From: Magicicada septendecula | Lineage: Eukaryota; Arthropoda; Insecta; Hemiptera; Cicadidae | Assembly: GCA_034769895.1 (NCBI GenBank) | Contig: CM068372.1 | Location: 437,042,958-437,106,957, forward strand | Reading direction: 5' to 3' | DNA length: 64,000 nucleotides | In this document: in pieces, positions 39,227 through 53,933 of the stretch | Position numbering within the stretch: position 1 is the first letter of the stretch | Layout: each line of letters starts with the position of its first letter | Notes under the pieces: generated by a model | Database searches by the model: none | Told to the model about the DNA's origin: nothing | The model's input: only the letters and a program-made list of their open reading frames with translations | Translations under genes and position numbers: made by a program

Positions 39227-42200
39227 GTGCATTCTTCAAAAAATATATTCCAAGTCCGCGTGTTTCTGGTCAGTTCAAAGAAAGAAATTAATAAATTCCA
39301 ACGTTTCGCTGCTCAAGACATAAGGAATTTGTATTATGTTTATATTTTCTGTCAAGATATAGTATATACGGATGTCATACGTTACGTGCATTCTTTAAAA
39401 AATATATTCCAAGTTCGCGGGTCACTGGTAAGTTCAAAGAAAGAAATTAATACATTCCAACTTTTCGCTGCTCAAGACATAAGGAATTTGTATTATGTTT
39501 ATATTTTCTGTCAAGATATCGTATATACGGATGTCATACGTTACGTGCATTTTTTAAAAAATATATTCCAATTCCGCGTGTCACTGGTCAGTTCAAAGAA
39601 GGAAATTAATAAATTCCAACTTTTCGCTGCTCAAGACATAAGGAATTTGTATTAAGTTTATATTTTCTGTCAAGATATCGTATATACGGATGTCATACCT
39701 TACGTGCATTCATTAAAAAATATATTCCAAGTCCGCGTGTCACTGGTCAGTTCAAAGAAAGAAATTAATAAATCCAACTTTTCGCTGCTCAAGACATAAG
39801 GAATTTGTATTATGTTTATATTTTCTGTCAAGATATCGTATATACGAATGTCATACGTTACGTGCATTCATTAAAAAATATATTCCAAGACCGCGTGTCA
39901 CTGGTCAGTTCAAAGAAGGAAATTAATAAATTCCAAATTTTCGCTGCTCAAGACATAAGGAATTAGTATTCAGTTTATATTTTCTGTCAAGATATCGTAT
40001 ATACGAATGTCATACGTTACGTGCACTCATTAAAAAATATATTCCAAGTCCGCGTGTCACTGGTCAGTTCAAAGAAGGAAATTAATAAATTCCAACTTTT
40101 CTCTGTTAAAAGACAGAAGGAATTTGTATTAAGTTTATATTTTCTGTCAAGGTATCGTATATACGGATGTCATACGTTACGTGCATTCTTTAAAAAATAT
40201 ATTCCAAGTCCGCGTGTCACTGGTCAGTTCAAAGAAGGAAATTAATAAATTCCAACTTTTCGCCGCTCAAGACATAAGGAATTTGTATTATGTTTATATT
40301 TTCTGCAAAGATATCGTATATACGAATGCCATACGTTACGTGCATTCATTAAAAAATATATTCCAAGTCCGCGAGTCACTGGTCAGTTCAACGAAGGAAA
40401 TTAATAAATTCCAACTTTTCGCTGCTCAAGACATAAGGAATATGTATTATGTTTATATTTTCTGTCAAGATATCGTATATACGGATGTCATACGTTACGT
40501 GCATTCTTTAAAAAATATATTCCAAGTCCGCGTGTCACTGGTCAGTTCAAGAAAGAAATTAATAAATTCCAACTTTTCGCTGCTAAAGACATAAGGAATT
40601 TGTATTATGTTTATATTTTCTTTCAAGATATCGTATATACGGATGTCATACGGTACGTGCATTCTTTAAAAAATATATTCCAAGTCCGCGTGTCACTGGT
40701 CAGTTCAAAGAAGGAAATTAATAAATTCCAACTTTTCGCTGCTCAAGACATAAGGAATTTGTATTAAGTTTATATTTTCTGTCAAGATATCGTATATACG
40801 GATGTCATACGTTTCGTGCATTCTTCAAAAAATATATTCCAAGTCCGCGTGTTTCTGGTCAGTTCAAAGAAGGAAATTAATAAATTCCAACTTTTCGCTG
40901 CTCAAGACATAAGGAATTTGTATTATGTTTATATTTTCTGTCAAGATGTCGTATATACTAATGTCATACGTTACGTGCATTCATTAAAAAATATATTCCA
41001 AGTCCGCGTCTCACTGGTCAGTTCAATGAAGGAAAATAATAAATTCCAACTTTTCGCTGCTCAAGACATGAGGAATTTGTATTATGTTTATATTTTCTGT
41101 CAAGATATCGTATATACGAATGTCATACGTTACGTGCATTCATTAAAAAATATATTCCAAGACCGCGTGTCACTGGTCATTTCAAAGAAGGAAATTAATA
41201 AATTCCAACTTTTCTCTGTTAAAAGACAGAAGGAATTTGTATTAAGTTTATATTTTCTGTCAAGATATCGTATATACGGATGTCATACGTTACGTGCATT
41301 CTTTAAAAAATATATTCCAAGTCCGCGTGTCACTGGTCAGTTCAAAGAAGGAAATTAATAAATTCCAACTTTTCGCCGCTCAAGACATAAGGAATTTGTA
41401 TTATGTTTATATTTTCTGCAAAGATATCGTATATACGAATGCCATACGTTACGTGCATTCATTAAAAAATATATTCCAAGTCCGCGAGTCACTGGTCAGT
41501 TCAACGAAGGAAATTAATAAATTCCAACTTTTCGCTGCTCAAGACATAAGGAATTTGTATTATGTTTATATTTTCTGTCAAGATATCGTATATACGGATG
41601 TCATACGTTACGTGCATTCTTTAAAAAATATATTCCAAGTCCGCGTGTCACTGGTCAGTTCAAGAAAGAAATTAATAAATTCCAACTTTTCGCTGCTAAA
41701 GACATAAGGAATTTGTATTATGTTTATATTTTCTTTCAAGATATCGTATATACGGATGTCATACGGTACGTGCATTCTTTAAAAAATATATTCCAAGTCC
41801 GCGTGTCACTGGTCAGTTCAAAGAAGGAAATTAATAAATTCCAACTTTTCGCTGCTCAAGACATAAGGAATTTGTATTAAGTTTATATTTTCTGTCAAGA
41901 TATCGTATATACGGATGTCATACGTTTCGTGCATTCTTCAAAAAATATATTCCAAGTCCGCGTGTTTCTGGTCAGTTCAAAGAAGGAAATTAATAAATTC
42001 CAACTTTTCGCTGCTCAAGACATAAGGAATTTGTATTATGTTTATATTTTCTGTCAAGATGTCGTATATACTAATGTCATACGTTACGTGCATTCATTAA
42101 AAAATATATTCCAAGTCCGCGTCTCACTGGTCAGTTCAATGAAGGAAATTAATAAATTCCAACTTTTCGCTGCTCAAGACATGAGGAATTTGTATTATGT

Positions 42201-43993
42201 TTATATTTTCTGTCAAGATATCGTATATACGAATGTCATACGTTACGTGCATTCATTAAAAAATATATTCCAAGACCGCGTGTCACTGGTCATTTCAAAG
42301 AAGGAAATTAATAAATTCCAAATTTTCGTTGCTCAAGACATAAGGAATTTGTATTATGTTTATATTTCCTGTCAAGATATCTTATATACGGATGTCATAC
42401 GTTACGTGCGTTCTTTAAAAAATTTATTCCAACTTCGCGGGTCACTGGTCAGTTCAAAGAAAGAAATTAATACATTCCAACTTTTCGCTGCTCAAGACAT
42501 AAGGAATTTGTATTATGTTTATATTTTCTGTCAAGATATCGTATATACGGATGTCATACGTTACGTGCATTCTTTAAAAAATATATTCCAATTCCGCGTG
42601 TCACTGGTCAGTTCAAAGAAGGAAATTAATAAATTCCAACTTTTCGCTGCTCAAGACATAAGGAATTTGTATTAAGTTTATATTTTCTGTCAAGATATCG
42701 TATATACGGATGTCATACGTTACGTGCATTCTTTAAAAAATATATTCCAAGTCCGCGTGTCACTGGTCAGCTCAAAGAAAGAAATTAATAAATCCAACGT
42801 TTCGCTTCTCAAGACATAAGGAATTTGTATTATGTTTATATTTTCTGTCAAGATATCGTATATACGAATGTCATACGTTACGTGCATTCATTAAAAAATA
42901 TATTCCAAGACCGCTTGTCACTGGTCAGTTCAAAGAAGGAAATTAATAAATTCCAACTTTTCGCTGCTCAAGACATAAGGAATTTGTATTAAGTTTATAT
43001 TTTCTGTCAAGATATCGTATATACGAATGTCATACGTTACGTGCATTCATTAAAAAATATAATCCAAGTCCGCGTGTCACTGGCCAGTTCAAAGAAGGAA
43101 ATTAAAAATTCCAAATTTTCGCTGCTCAAGACATAAGGAATTTGTATTATGTTTATATTTTCTGTCAAGATATCGTATATACGAATGTCATACGTTACGT
43201 GCATTCATTAAAAAATATATTCCAAGTCCGCGTGTCACTGGTCAGTTCAAAGAAGGAAATTAATAAATTCCAACTTTTCTCTGCTAAAGACAGAAGGAAT
43301 TTGTATTAAGTTTATATTGTCTGTCAAGATATCGTATATACGGATGTCATACGTTACGTGCATTCTTTAAAAAATATATTCCAAATCCGCGTGTCACTGG
43401 TCAGTTCAAAGAAGGAAATTAATAAATTCCAACTTTTCGCTGCTCAAGACATGAGGAATTTGTATTATGTTTATATTTTCTGTCAAGATATCGTATAAAA
43501 TTATGTCATACGTTACGTGCATTCTTTAAAAAATATATTCCAAGTCCGCGTTTCACTGGTCAGTTCAAAGAAGGAAATTAATAAATCCCAACTTTTCGCT
43601 GCTCAAGACATAAGGAATTTGTATTATGTTTATATTTGCTGTCAAGATATCGTATATACGGATGTCATACGTTACGTGCATTCTTTAAAAAATATATTCC
43701 AAATCCGCGTGTCACTGGTCAGTTCAAAGAAGGATATTAATAAATTCCAACTTTTCGCTACTAAAGACATAAGGAATTTCTATTATGTTTATATTTTCTG
43801 TCAAGATATCGTATATACGGATGTCATACGGTTCGTGCATTCTTTAAAAAATATATTCCAAGTCCGCGTGTCACTGGTCAGTTCAAAGAAGGAAATTAAT
43901 AAATTCCAACTTTTCGCTGCTCAAGACATAAGGAATTTGTATTAAGTTTATATTTTCTGTCAAGATATCGTATATACGGATGTCATACGTTTC
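39227..43993 (+). repeat. 4,767-bp higher-order repeat, copy B
   Basis: Shares derived variants with copy C that A lacks: CATACCTTACG (39,694 and 44,461), GGAATATGTATTATG (about 40,437 and 45,205) and GGAAAATAAT (about 41,031 and 45,798). It lacks the monomer with ATCGAATATACGG that A (about 37,930) and C (about 47,624) possess. Apart from that region, conceptual translations of B and C are the same everywhere I compared. Confidence 0.9.
40021..42246 (+). repeat. Internal 7-monomer (1,113-bp) duplication in copy B
   Basis: The two halves, 40,021-41,133 and 41,134-42,246, are both full length here: 40,181/41,294 and 40,816/41,929 are each 1,113 bp apart. This is a repeat within a repeat unit. 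Confidence 0.85.
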
Positions 43994-46900
43994 GTGCATT
44001 CTTCAAAAAATATATTCCAAGTCCGCGTGTTTCTGGTCAGTTCAAAGAAAGAAATTAATAAATTCCAACGTTTCGCTGCTCAAGACATAAGGAATTTGTA
44101 TTATGTTTATATTTTCTGTCAAGATATAGTATATACGGATGTCATACGTTACGTGCATTCTTTAAAAAATATATTCCAAGTTCGCGGGTCACTGGTAAGT
44201 TCAAAGAAAGAAATTAATACATTCCAACTTTTCGCTGCTCAAGACATAAGGAATTTGTATTATGTTTATATTTTCTGTCAAGATATCGTATATACGGATG
44301 TCATACGTTACGTGCATTTTTTAAAAAATATATTCCAATTCCGCGTGTCACTGGTCAGTTCAAAGAAGGAAATTAATAAATTCCAACTTTTCGCTGCTCA
44401 AGACATAAGGAATTTGTATTAAGTTTATATTTTCTGTCAAGATATCGTATATACGGATGTCATACCTTACGTGCATTCATTAAAAAATATATTCCAAGTC
44501 CGCGTGTCACTGGTCAGTTCAAAGAAAGAAATTAATAAATCCAACTTTTCGCTGCTCAAGACATAAGGAATTTGTATTATGTTTATATTTTCTGTCAAGA
44601 TATCGTATATACGAATGTCATACGTTACGTGCATTCATTAAAAAATATATTCCAAGACCGCGTGTCACTGGTCAGTTCAAAGAAGGAAATTAATAAATTC
44701 CAAATTTTCGCTGCTCAAGACATAAGGAATTAGTATTCAGTTTATATTTTCTGTCAAGATATCGTATATACGAATGTCATACGTTACGTGCACTCATTAA
44801 AAAATATATTCCAAGTCCGCGTGTCACTGGTCAGTTCAAAGAAGGAAATTAATAAATTCCAACTTTTCTCTGTTAAAAGACAGAAGGAATTTGTATTAAG
44901 TTTATATTTTCTGTCAAGGTATCGTATATACGGATGTCATACGTTACGTGCATTCTTTAAAAAATATATTCCAAGTCCGCGTGTCACTGGTCAGTTCAAA
45001 GAAGGAAATTAATAAATTCCAACTTTTCGCCGCTCAAGACATAAGGAATTTGTATTATGTTTATATTTTCTGCAAAGATATCGTATATACGAATGCCATA
45101 CGTTACGTGCATTCATTAAAAAATATATTCCAAGTCCGCGAGTCACTGGTCAGTTCAACGAAGGAAATTAATAAATTCCAACTTTTCGCTGCTCAAGACA
45201 TAAGGAATATGTATTATGTTTATATTTTCTGTCAAGATATCGTATATACGGATGTCATACGTTACGTGCATTCTTTAAAAAATATATTCCAAGTCCGCGT
45301 GTCACTGGTCAGTTCAAGAAAGAAATTAATAAATTCCAACTTTTCGCTGCTAAAGACATAAGGAATTTGTATTATGTTTATATTTTCTTTCAAGATATCG
45401 TATATACGGATGTCATACGGTACGTGCATTCTTTAAAAAATATATTCCAAGTCCGCGTGTCACTGGTCAGTTCAAAGAAGGAAATTAATAAATTCCAACT
45501 TTTCGCTGCTCAAGACATAAGGAATTTGTATTAAGTTTATATTTTCTGTCAAGATATCGTATATACGGATGTCATACGTTTCGTGCATTCTTCAAAAAAT
45601 ATATTCCAAGTCCGCGTGTTTCTGGTCAGTTCAAAGAAGGAAATTAATAAATTCCAACTTTTCGCTGCTCAAGACATAAGGAATTTGTATTATGTTTATA
45701 TTTTCTGTCAAGATGTCGTATATACTAATGTCATACGTTACGTGCATTCATTAAAAAATATATTCCAAGTCCGCGTCTCACTGGTCAGTTCAATGAAGGA
45801 AAATAATAAATTCCAACTTTTCGCTGCTCAAGACATGAGGAATTTGTATTATGTTTATATTTTCTGTCAAGATATCGTATATACGAATGTCATACGTTAC
45901 GTGCATTCATTAAAAAATATATTCCAAGACCGCGTGTCACTGGTCATTTCAAAGAAGGAAATTAATAAATTCCAACTTTTCTCTGTTAAAAGACAGAAGG
46001 AATTTGTATTAAGTTTATATTTTCTGTCAAGATATCGTATATACGGATGTCATACGTTACGTGCATTCTTTAAAAAATATATTCCAAGTCCGCGTGTCAC
46101 TGGTCAGTTCAAAGAAGGAAATTAATAAATTCCAACTTTTCGCCGCTCAAGACATAAGGAATTTGTATTATGTTTATATTTTCTGCAAAGATATCGTATA
46201 TACGAATGCCATACGTTACGTGCATTCATTAAAAAATATATTCCAAGTCCGCGAGTCACTGGTCAGTTCAACGAAGGAAATTAATAAATTCCAACTTTTC
46301 GCTGCTCAAGACATAAGGAATTTGTATTATGTTTATATTTTCTGTCAAGATATCGTATATACGGATGTCATACGTTACGTGCATTCTTTAAAAAATATAT
46401 TCCAAGTCCGCGTGTCACTGGTCAGTTCAAGAAAGAAATTAATAAATTCCAACTTTTCGCTGCTAAAGACATAAGGAATTTGTATTATGTTTATATTTTC
46501 TTTCAAGATATCGTATATACGGATGTCATACGGTACGTGCATTCTTTAAAAAATATATTCCAAGTCCGCGTGTCACTGGTCAGTTCAAAGAAGGAAATTA
46601 ATAAATTCCAACTTTTCGCTGCTCAAGACATAAGGAATTTGTATTAAGTTTATATTTTCTGTCAAGATATCGTATATACGGATGTCATACGTTTCGTGCA
46701 TTCTTCAAAAAATATATTCCAAGTCCGCGTGTTTCTGGTCAGTTCAAAGAAGGAAATTAATAAATTCCAACTTTTCGCTGCTCAAGACATAAGGAATTTG
46801 TATTATGTTTATATTTTCTGTCAAGATGTCGTATATACTAATGTCATACGTTACGTGCATTCATTAAAAAATATATTCCAAGTCCGCGTCTCACTGGTCA

Positions 46901-48849
46901 GTTCAATGAAGGAAATTAATAAATTCCAACTTTTCGCTGCTCAAGACATGAGGAATTTGTATTATGTTTATATTTTCTGTCAAGATATCGTATATACGAA
47001 TGTCATACGTTACGTGCATTCATTAAAAAATATATTCCAAGACCGCGTGTCACTGGTCATTTCAAAGAAGGAAATTAATAAATTCCAAATTTTCGTTGCT
47101 CAAGACATAAGGAATTTGTATTATGTTTATATTTCCTGTCAAGATATCTTATATACGGATGTCATACGTTACGTGCGTTCTTTAAAAAATTTATTCCAAC
47201 TTCGCGGGTCACTGGTCAGTTCAAAGAAAGAAATTAATACATTCCAACTTTTCGCTGCTCAAGACATAAGGAATTTGTATTATGTTTATATTTTCTGTCA
47301 AGATATCGTATATACGGATGTCATACGTTACGTGCATTCTTTAAAAAATATATTCCAATTCCGCGTGTCACTGGTCAGTTCAAAGAAGGAAATTAATAAA
47401 TTCCAACTTTTCGCTGCTCAAGACATAAGGAATTTGTATTAAGTTTATATTTTCTGTCAAGATATCGTATATACGGATGTCATACGTTACGTGCATTCTT
47501 TAAAAAATATATTCCAAATCCGCGTGTCACTGGTCAGTTCAATGAAGGAAATTAATAAATTCCAACCTTTCGCTGCTCAAGACATAAGGAATTTGTATTA
47601 TGTTTATATTTTCTGTCAAGATATCGAATATACGGATGTCATACGTTATGTGCATTCTTTAAAAAATATATTCCAAGTCCGCGTGTCACTGGTCAGTTCA
47701 AAGAAGGAAATTAATAAATTCCAACTTTTCGCTGCTCAAGACATAAGGAATTTGTATTATGTTTATATTTGCTGTCAAGATATCGTATATACGGATGTCA
47801 TACGTTACGTGCATTCTTTAAAAAATATATTCCAAGTCCGCGTGTCACTGGTCAGCTCAAAGAAAGAAATTAATAAATCCAACGTTTCGCTTCTCAAGAC
47901 ATAAGGAATTTGTATTATGTTTATATTTTCTGTCAAGATATCGTATATACGAATGTCATACGTTACGTGCATTCATTAAAAAATATATTCCAAGACCGCT
48001 TGTCACTGGTCAGTTCAAAGAAGGAAATTAATAAATTCCAACTTTTCGCTGCTCAAGACATAAGGAATTTGTATTAAGTTTATATTTTCTGTCAAGATAT
48101 CGTATATACGAATGTCATACGTTACGTGCATTCATTAAAAAATATAATCCAAGTCCGCGTGTCACTGGCCAGTTCAAAGAAGGAAATTAAAAATTCCAAA
48201 TTTTCGCTGCTCAAGACATAAGGAATTTGTATTATGTTTATATTTTCTGTCAAGATATCGTATATACGAATGTCATACGTTACGTGCATTCATTAAAAAA
48301 TATATTCCAAGTCCGCGTGTCACTGGTCAGTTCAAAGAAGGAAATTAATAAATTCCAACTTTTCTCTGCTAAAGACAGAAGGAATTTGTATTAAGTTTAT
48401 ATTGTCTGTCAAGATATCGTATATACGGATGTCATACGTTACGTGCATTCTTTAAAAAATATATTCCAAATCCGCGTGTCACTGGTCAGTTCAAAGAAGG
48501 AAATTAATAAATTCCAACTTTTCGCTGCTCAAGACATGAGGAATTTGTATTATGTTTATATTTTCTGTCAAGATATCGTATAAAATTATGTCATACGTTA
48601 CGTGCATTCTTTAAAAAATATATTCCAAGTCCGCGTTTCACTGGTCAGTTCAAAGAAGGAAATTAATAAATCCCAACTTTTCGCTGCTCAAGACATAAGG
48701 AATTTGTATTATGTTTATATTTGCTGTCAAGATATCGTATATACGGATGTCATACGTTACGTGCATTCTTTAAAAAATATATTCCAAATCCGCGTGTCAC
48801 TGGTCAGTTCAAAGAAGGATATTAATAAATTCCAACTTTTCGCTGCTCA
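43994..48849 (+). repeat. 4,767-bp higher-order repeat, copy C
   Basis: Offset 4,767 bp from B until about 47,440, then 5,085 bp at 48,602: C has two more monomers than B (near 47,491-47,810) and one more than A. Near 48,840 the variant order switches from the A/B type (CTACTAAAGACATAAGG) to the order of the following units of about 5,084 bp. Confidence 0.9.
44788..47013 (+). repeat. Internal 7-monomer (1,113-bp) duplication in copy C
   Basis: Same as in copy B: 44,948/46,061 and 45,583/46,696 are 1,113 bp apart. Confidence 0.85.
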
Positions 48850-51800
48850 AGACATAAGGAATTTGTATTATGTTTATATTTTCTGTCAAGATATCGTAAA
48901 TACGAATGTCATACGTTACGTGCATTCATTAAAAAATATATTCCAAGTCCGCGTGTCACTGGTCAGTTCAAAGAAGGAAATTAATAAATTCCAACTTTCG
49001 CTGCTCAAGACATAAGGAATTTGTATTACGTTTATATTTTCTGTCAAGATATCGTATATACGGATGTCATACGTTACGTGCATTCTTTAAAAAACATATT
49101 CCAAGTCCGCGTGTCACTGGTCATTTCAAAGAAGGAAATTAATAAATTCCAACTTTTCGCTGCTCAAGACATAAGGAATTTGTATTATGTTTATATTTTC
49201 TGCAAAGATATCGTATATACGAATGTCATACGTTACGTGCATTCATTAAAAAATATATTCCAAGTCCGCGTGTCACTGGCCAGTTCAACGAAGGAAATTA
49301 ATAAATTCCAACTTTTCGCTGCTCAAGACATAAGGAATTTGTATTAAGTTTATATTTTCTGTCAAGATATCGTATATACGGATGTCATACGTTTCGTGCA
49401 TTCTTCAAAAAATATATTCCCAGTCCGCGTGTTTCTGGTCAGTTCAAAGAAGGAAATTAATAAATTCCAACTTTCGCTGCTCAAGACATAAGGAATTTGA
49501 TTTATGTTTATATTTCCTGTCAAGATATCGTATATACTAATGTCATACGTTCCGTGCATTCATTAAAAAATATATTCCAAGTCCGCGTGTCACTGGTCAG
49601 TTCAATGAAGGAAATTAATAAATTCCAACTTTTCGCTGCTCAAGACATAAGGAATTTGTATTATGTTTATATTTTCTGTCAAGATATCGTATATACGAAT
49701 GTCATACGTTACGTGCATTCTTTAAAAAATATATTCCAAGTTTGTGGGTCACTGGTCAGTTCAAAGAAGTAAATTAATAAATTCTAACTTTCGCTGCTCA
49801 AGACATTAGGAATTTGTATTATGTTTATATTTTCTGTCAAGATATCGTATATACGAATGTCATACGTTACGTGCAATCAATAAAAAATATATTCCAAGTC
49901 CGCATGTTTCTGGTCAGTTAAAACAAGGAAATTAATAAATTCCAAATTTTCGCTGTTCAAGACATAATGAATTTGTATTATGTTTATATTTACTGTCAAG
50001 ATATCGTATATACGAATGTCATACGTTACGTGCATTCATTAAAAAATATATTCCAAATCCCCGTGTCACTGGTCAGTTCAAAGAAGCAAATTAATAAATT
50101 CCAACTTTTCACTGCCTAAGACATAAGGAATTCGTATTATGTTTATATTTTCTGTCAAGATATCGTATATACGGATGTCATACGTTACGTGCATTCTTTA
50201 AAAAATATATTCCAAGTCCGCGTGTCACTGGTCAGTTCAAAGAAAGAAATTAATACATTCCAACTTTTCGCTGCTCAAGACATAAGGAATTTGTATTATG
50301 TTTATATTTTCTGTCAAGAAATCTGATATACGGATGTCATACGTTACGTGCATTCTTTAAAAATTATATTCCAAGTCCGCGTGTCACTGGTCAGTTCAAA
50401 GAAGGAAATTAGTAAAATCCAAATTTTCGCTGCTCAAGACATAAGGAAATTGTATTATGTTTATATTTTCTGCAAAGATATTGTATATACGAATGCCATA
50501 CGTTACGTGCATTCATTAAAAAATATATTCCAAGTCCGCGTGTCACTGGTCAGTTCAACGAAGGAAATTAATAAATTCCAAATTTTCGCTGCTCAAGACA
50601 TAAGGAATTTGTATTATGTTTATATTTTCTGTCAAGATATCGTATATACGGATGTCATACGTTACGTGCATTCTTTAAAAAATATATTCCAATTCCGCGT
50701 GTCCCTGGTCAGTTCAAAGAAGGAAATTAATAAATTCCAACTTTTCGCTGCTCAAGACATAAGGAATTTGTATTAAGTTTATATTTTCTGTCAAGATATC
50801 GTATATACGGATGTCATACGTTACGTGCATTCTTTAAAAAATATATTCCAAATCCGCGTGTCACTGGTCAGTTCAAAGAAGGAAATTAATAAATTCCAAC
50901 CTTTCGCTGCTCAAGACATAAGGAATTTGTATTATGTTTATTTTTTCTGTCAAGATGTCGTATATACGGATGTCATACGTTATGTGCATTCTTTAAACAA
51001 TATATTCCAAGTCCGCGTGTCACTGGTCAGTTCAAAGAAGGAAATTAATAAATTCCAACTTTTCGCTGCTCAAGACATAAGGAATTTGTATTATGTTTAT
51101 ATTGTCTGTCAAGGTATCGTATATACTAATGTCATACGTTACGTGCATTCATTAAAAAATATATTCCAAGTCCGCGTGTCACTGGTCAGTTCAATGAAGG
51201 AAATTAATAAATTCCAAATTTTCGCTGCTCAAGACATGAGGAATTTGTATTATGTTTATATTTTCTGTCAAGATATCGTATATACGAATGTCATACGTTA
51301 CGTGCATTCATTAAAAAATATATTCCAAGACCGCGTGTCACTGGTCAGTTCAAAGAAGGAAATTAATAAATTCCAAATTTTCGCTGCTCAAGACATAAGG
51401 AATTTGTATTAAGTTTATATTTTCTGTCAAGATATCGTATATACGAATGTCATACGTTACGTGCATTCATTAAAAAATATATTCCAAGTCCGCGTGTCAC
51501 TGGTCAGTTCAAAGAAGGAAATTAATAAATTCCAACTTTTCGCTGCTCAAGACATAAGGAATTTGTATTATGTTTATATTTCCTGTCACGTTATCGTATA
51601 TACGAATGTCATACGTTACGTGCATTCATTAAACAATATATTCCAAGTCCGCGTGTCACTGGTCAGTTCAAAGAAGGAAATTAATAAATTCCAACTTTTC
51701 TCTTTTAAAAGACAGAAGGAATGTGTATTAAGTTTATATTGTCAGTCAAGATATCGTATATACGGATGTCATACGTAACGTGCATTCTTTAAAAAATATA

Positions 51801-53933
51801 TTCCAAGTCCGCCTGTCACTGGTCAGTTTAAAGAAAGAAATTAATACATTCCAACTTTTCGCTGCTCAAGACATAAGGAATTTGTATTATGTTTATATTT
51901 TCTGTCAAGAAATCGGATATACGGATGTCATACATTACGTGCATTCATTAAACAATATATTCCAAATCCGTGTGTCACTGGTCAGTTCAAAGAAGGAAAT
52001 TAATAAATTCCAACTTTTCGCTGCTCAAGACATAAGGAATTTGTATTAACTTTATATTTTCTGTCAAGATATCGTATATACGGACGTCATACGGTACGTG
52101 CATTCTTTAAAAAATATATTCCAAGTCCGCGTGTCACTGGTCAGTTCAAAGAAGGAAATTAATAAATTCCAACTTTTCGCTGCTCAAGACATAAGGAATT
52201 TGTATTAAGTTTATATTTTCTGTCAAGATATCGTATATACGGATGTCATACGTTTCGTGCATTCTTCAAAAAATATATTCCAAGTCCGCGTGTTTCTGGT
52301 CAGTTCATAGAAGGAAATTAATAAATTCCAACTTTTCGCTGCTCAAGACATAAGGAATTTGTATTATGTTTATATTTTCTGTCAAGATGTCGTATATACT
52401 AATGTCATACGTTACGTGCATTCATTAAAAAATATATTCCAAGTCCGCGTGTCACTGGTCAGTTCAATGAAGGAAATTAATAAATTCCAACTTTTCGCTG
52501 CTCAAGACATGAGGAATTTGTATTATGTTTATATTTTCTGTCAAGATATCGTATATACGAATGTCATACGTTACGTGCATTCATTAAAAAATATATTCCA
52601 AGAAGGCGTGTCACTGGTCAGTTCAAAGAAAGAAATTAATACATTCCAACTTTTCGCTGCTCAAGACATAAGGAATTTGTATTATGTTTATATTTTCTGT
52701 CAAGATATCGTATATACGGATGTCATACGTTACGTGCATTCTTTAAAAAATATATTCCAATTCCGCGTGTCACTGGTCAGTTCAAAGAAGGAAATTAATA
52801 AATTCCAAATTTTCGCTGCTCAAGACATAAGGAATTTGTATTAAGTTTATATTTTCTGTCAAGATATCGTATATACGGATGTCATACGTTATGTGCATTC
52901 TTTAAAAAATATATTCCAAGTCCGCGTGTCACTGGTCAGTTCAAAGAAGGAAATTAATAAATTCCAACTTTTCGCTGCTCAAGACATAAGGAATTTGTAT
53001 TATGTTTATATTTGCTGTCAAGATATCGTATATACGGATGTCATACGTTACGTGCATTCTTTAAAAAATATATTCCAAGTCCGCGTGTCACTGGTCAGCT
53101 CAAAGAAAGAAATTAATAAATCCAACTTTTCGCTGCTCAAGACATAAGGAATTTGTATTATGTTTATATTTTCTGTCAAGATATCGTGTATACGAATGTC
53201 ATACGTTACGTGCATTCATTAAAAAATATATTCCAAGACCGCGTGTCACTGGTCAGTTCAAAGAAGGAAATTAATAAATTCCAACTTTTCGCTGCTCAAG
53301 ACATAAGGAATTTGTATTAAGTTTATATTTTCTGTCAAGATATCGTATATACGAATGTCATACGTTACGTGCATTCATTAAAAAATATAATCCAAGTCCG
53401 CGTGTCACTGGCCAGTTCAAAGAAGGAAATTAAAAATTCCAAATTTTCGCTGCTCAAGACATAAGGAATTTGTATTATGTTTATATTTTCTGTCAAGATA
53501 TCGTATATACGAATGTCATACGTTACGTGCATTCATTAAAAAATATATTCCAAGTCCGCGTGTCACTGGTCAGTTCAAAGAAGGAAATTAATAAATTCCA
53601 ACTTTTCGCTGCTCAAGACATGAGGAATTTGTATTATGTTTATATTTTCTGTCAAGATATCGTATAAAATTATGTCATACGTTACGTGCATTCTTTAAAA
53701 AATATATTCCAAGTCCGCGTTTCACTGGTCAGTTCAAAGAAGGAAATTAATAAATCCCAACTTTTCGCTGCTCAAGACATAAGGAATTTGTATTATGTTT
53801 ATATTTGCTGTCAAGATATCGTATATACGGATGTCATACGTTACGTGCATTCTTTAAAAAATATATTCCAAATCCGCGTGTCACTGGTCAGTTCAAAGAA
53901 GGATATTAATAAATTCCAACTTTTCGCTGCTCA
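48850..53933 (+). repeat. Higher-order repeat of about 5,084 bp, copy D
   Basis: 32 monomers less a few bases. Landmarks repeated 5,083-5,085 bp later include TTTGTGGGTCAC (about 49,740), the CGTGCAATCAATAAA monomer (49,870), GAAATCTGATATACGG (about 50,317), TCTTTTAAAAGACAG with an extra A (51,701) and CAAGAAGGCGTG (about 52,600). It lacks one CTCTGCTAAAGACAG monomer near 53,600 that copy E retains (53,686 to 58,928 is 5,242 bp). Confidence 0.88.

Noticed and set aside
49362..49559. Minus-strand 65-codon ATG frames at 49,362, 54,446 and 59,531
   Set aside because: They recur with the unit of about 5,084 bp and exist only because a one-base loss (CAACTTTCGC) joins two frames of the satellite.
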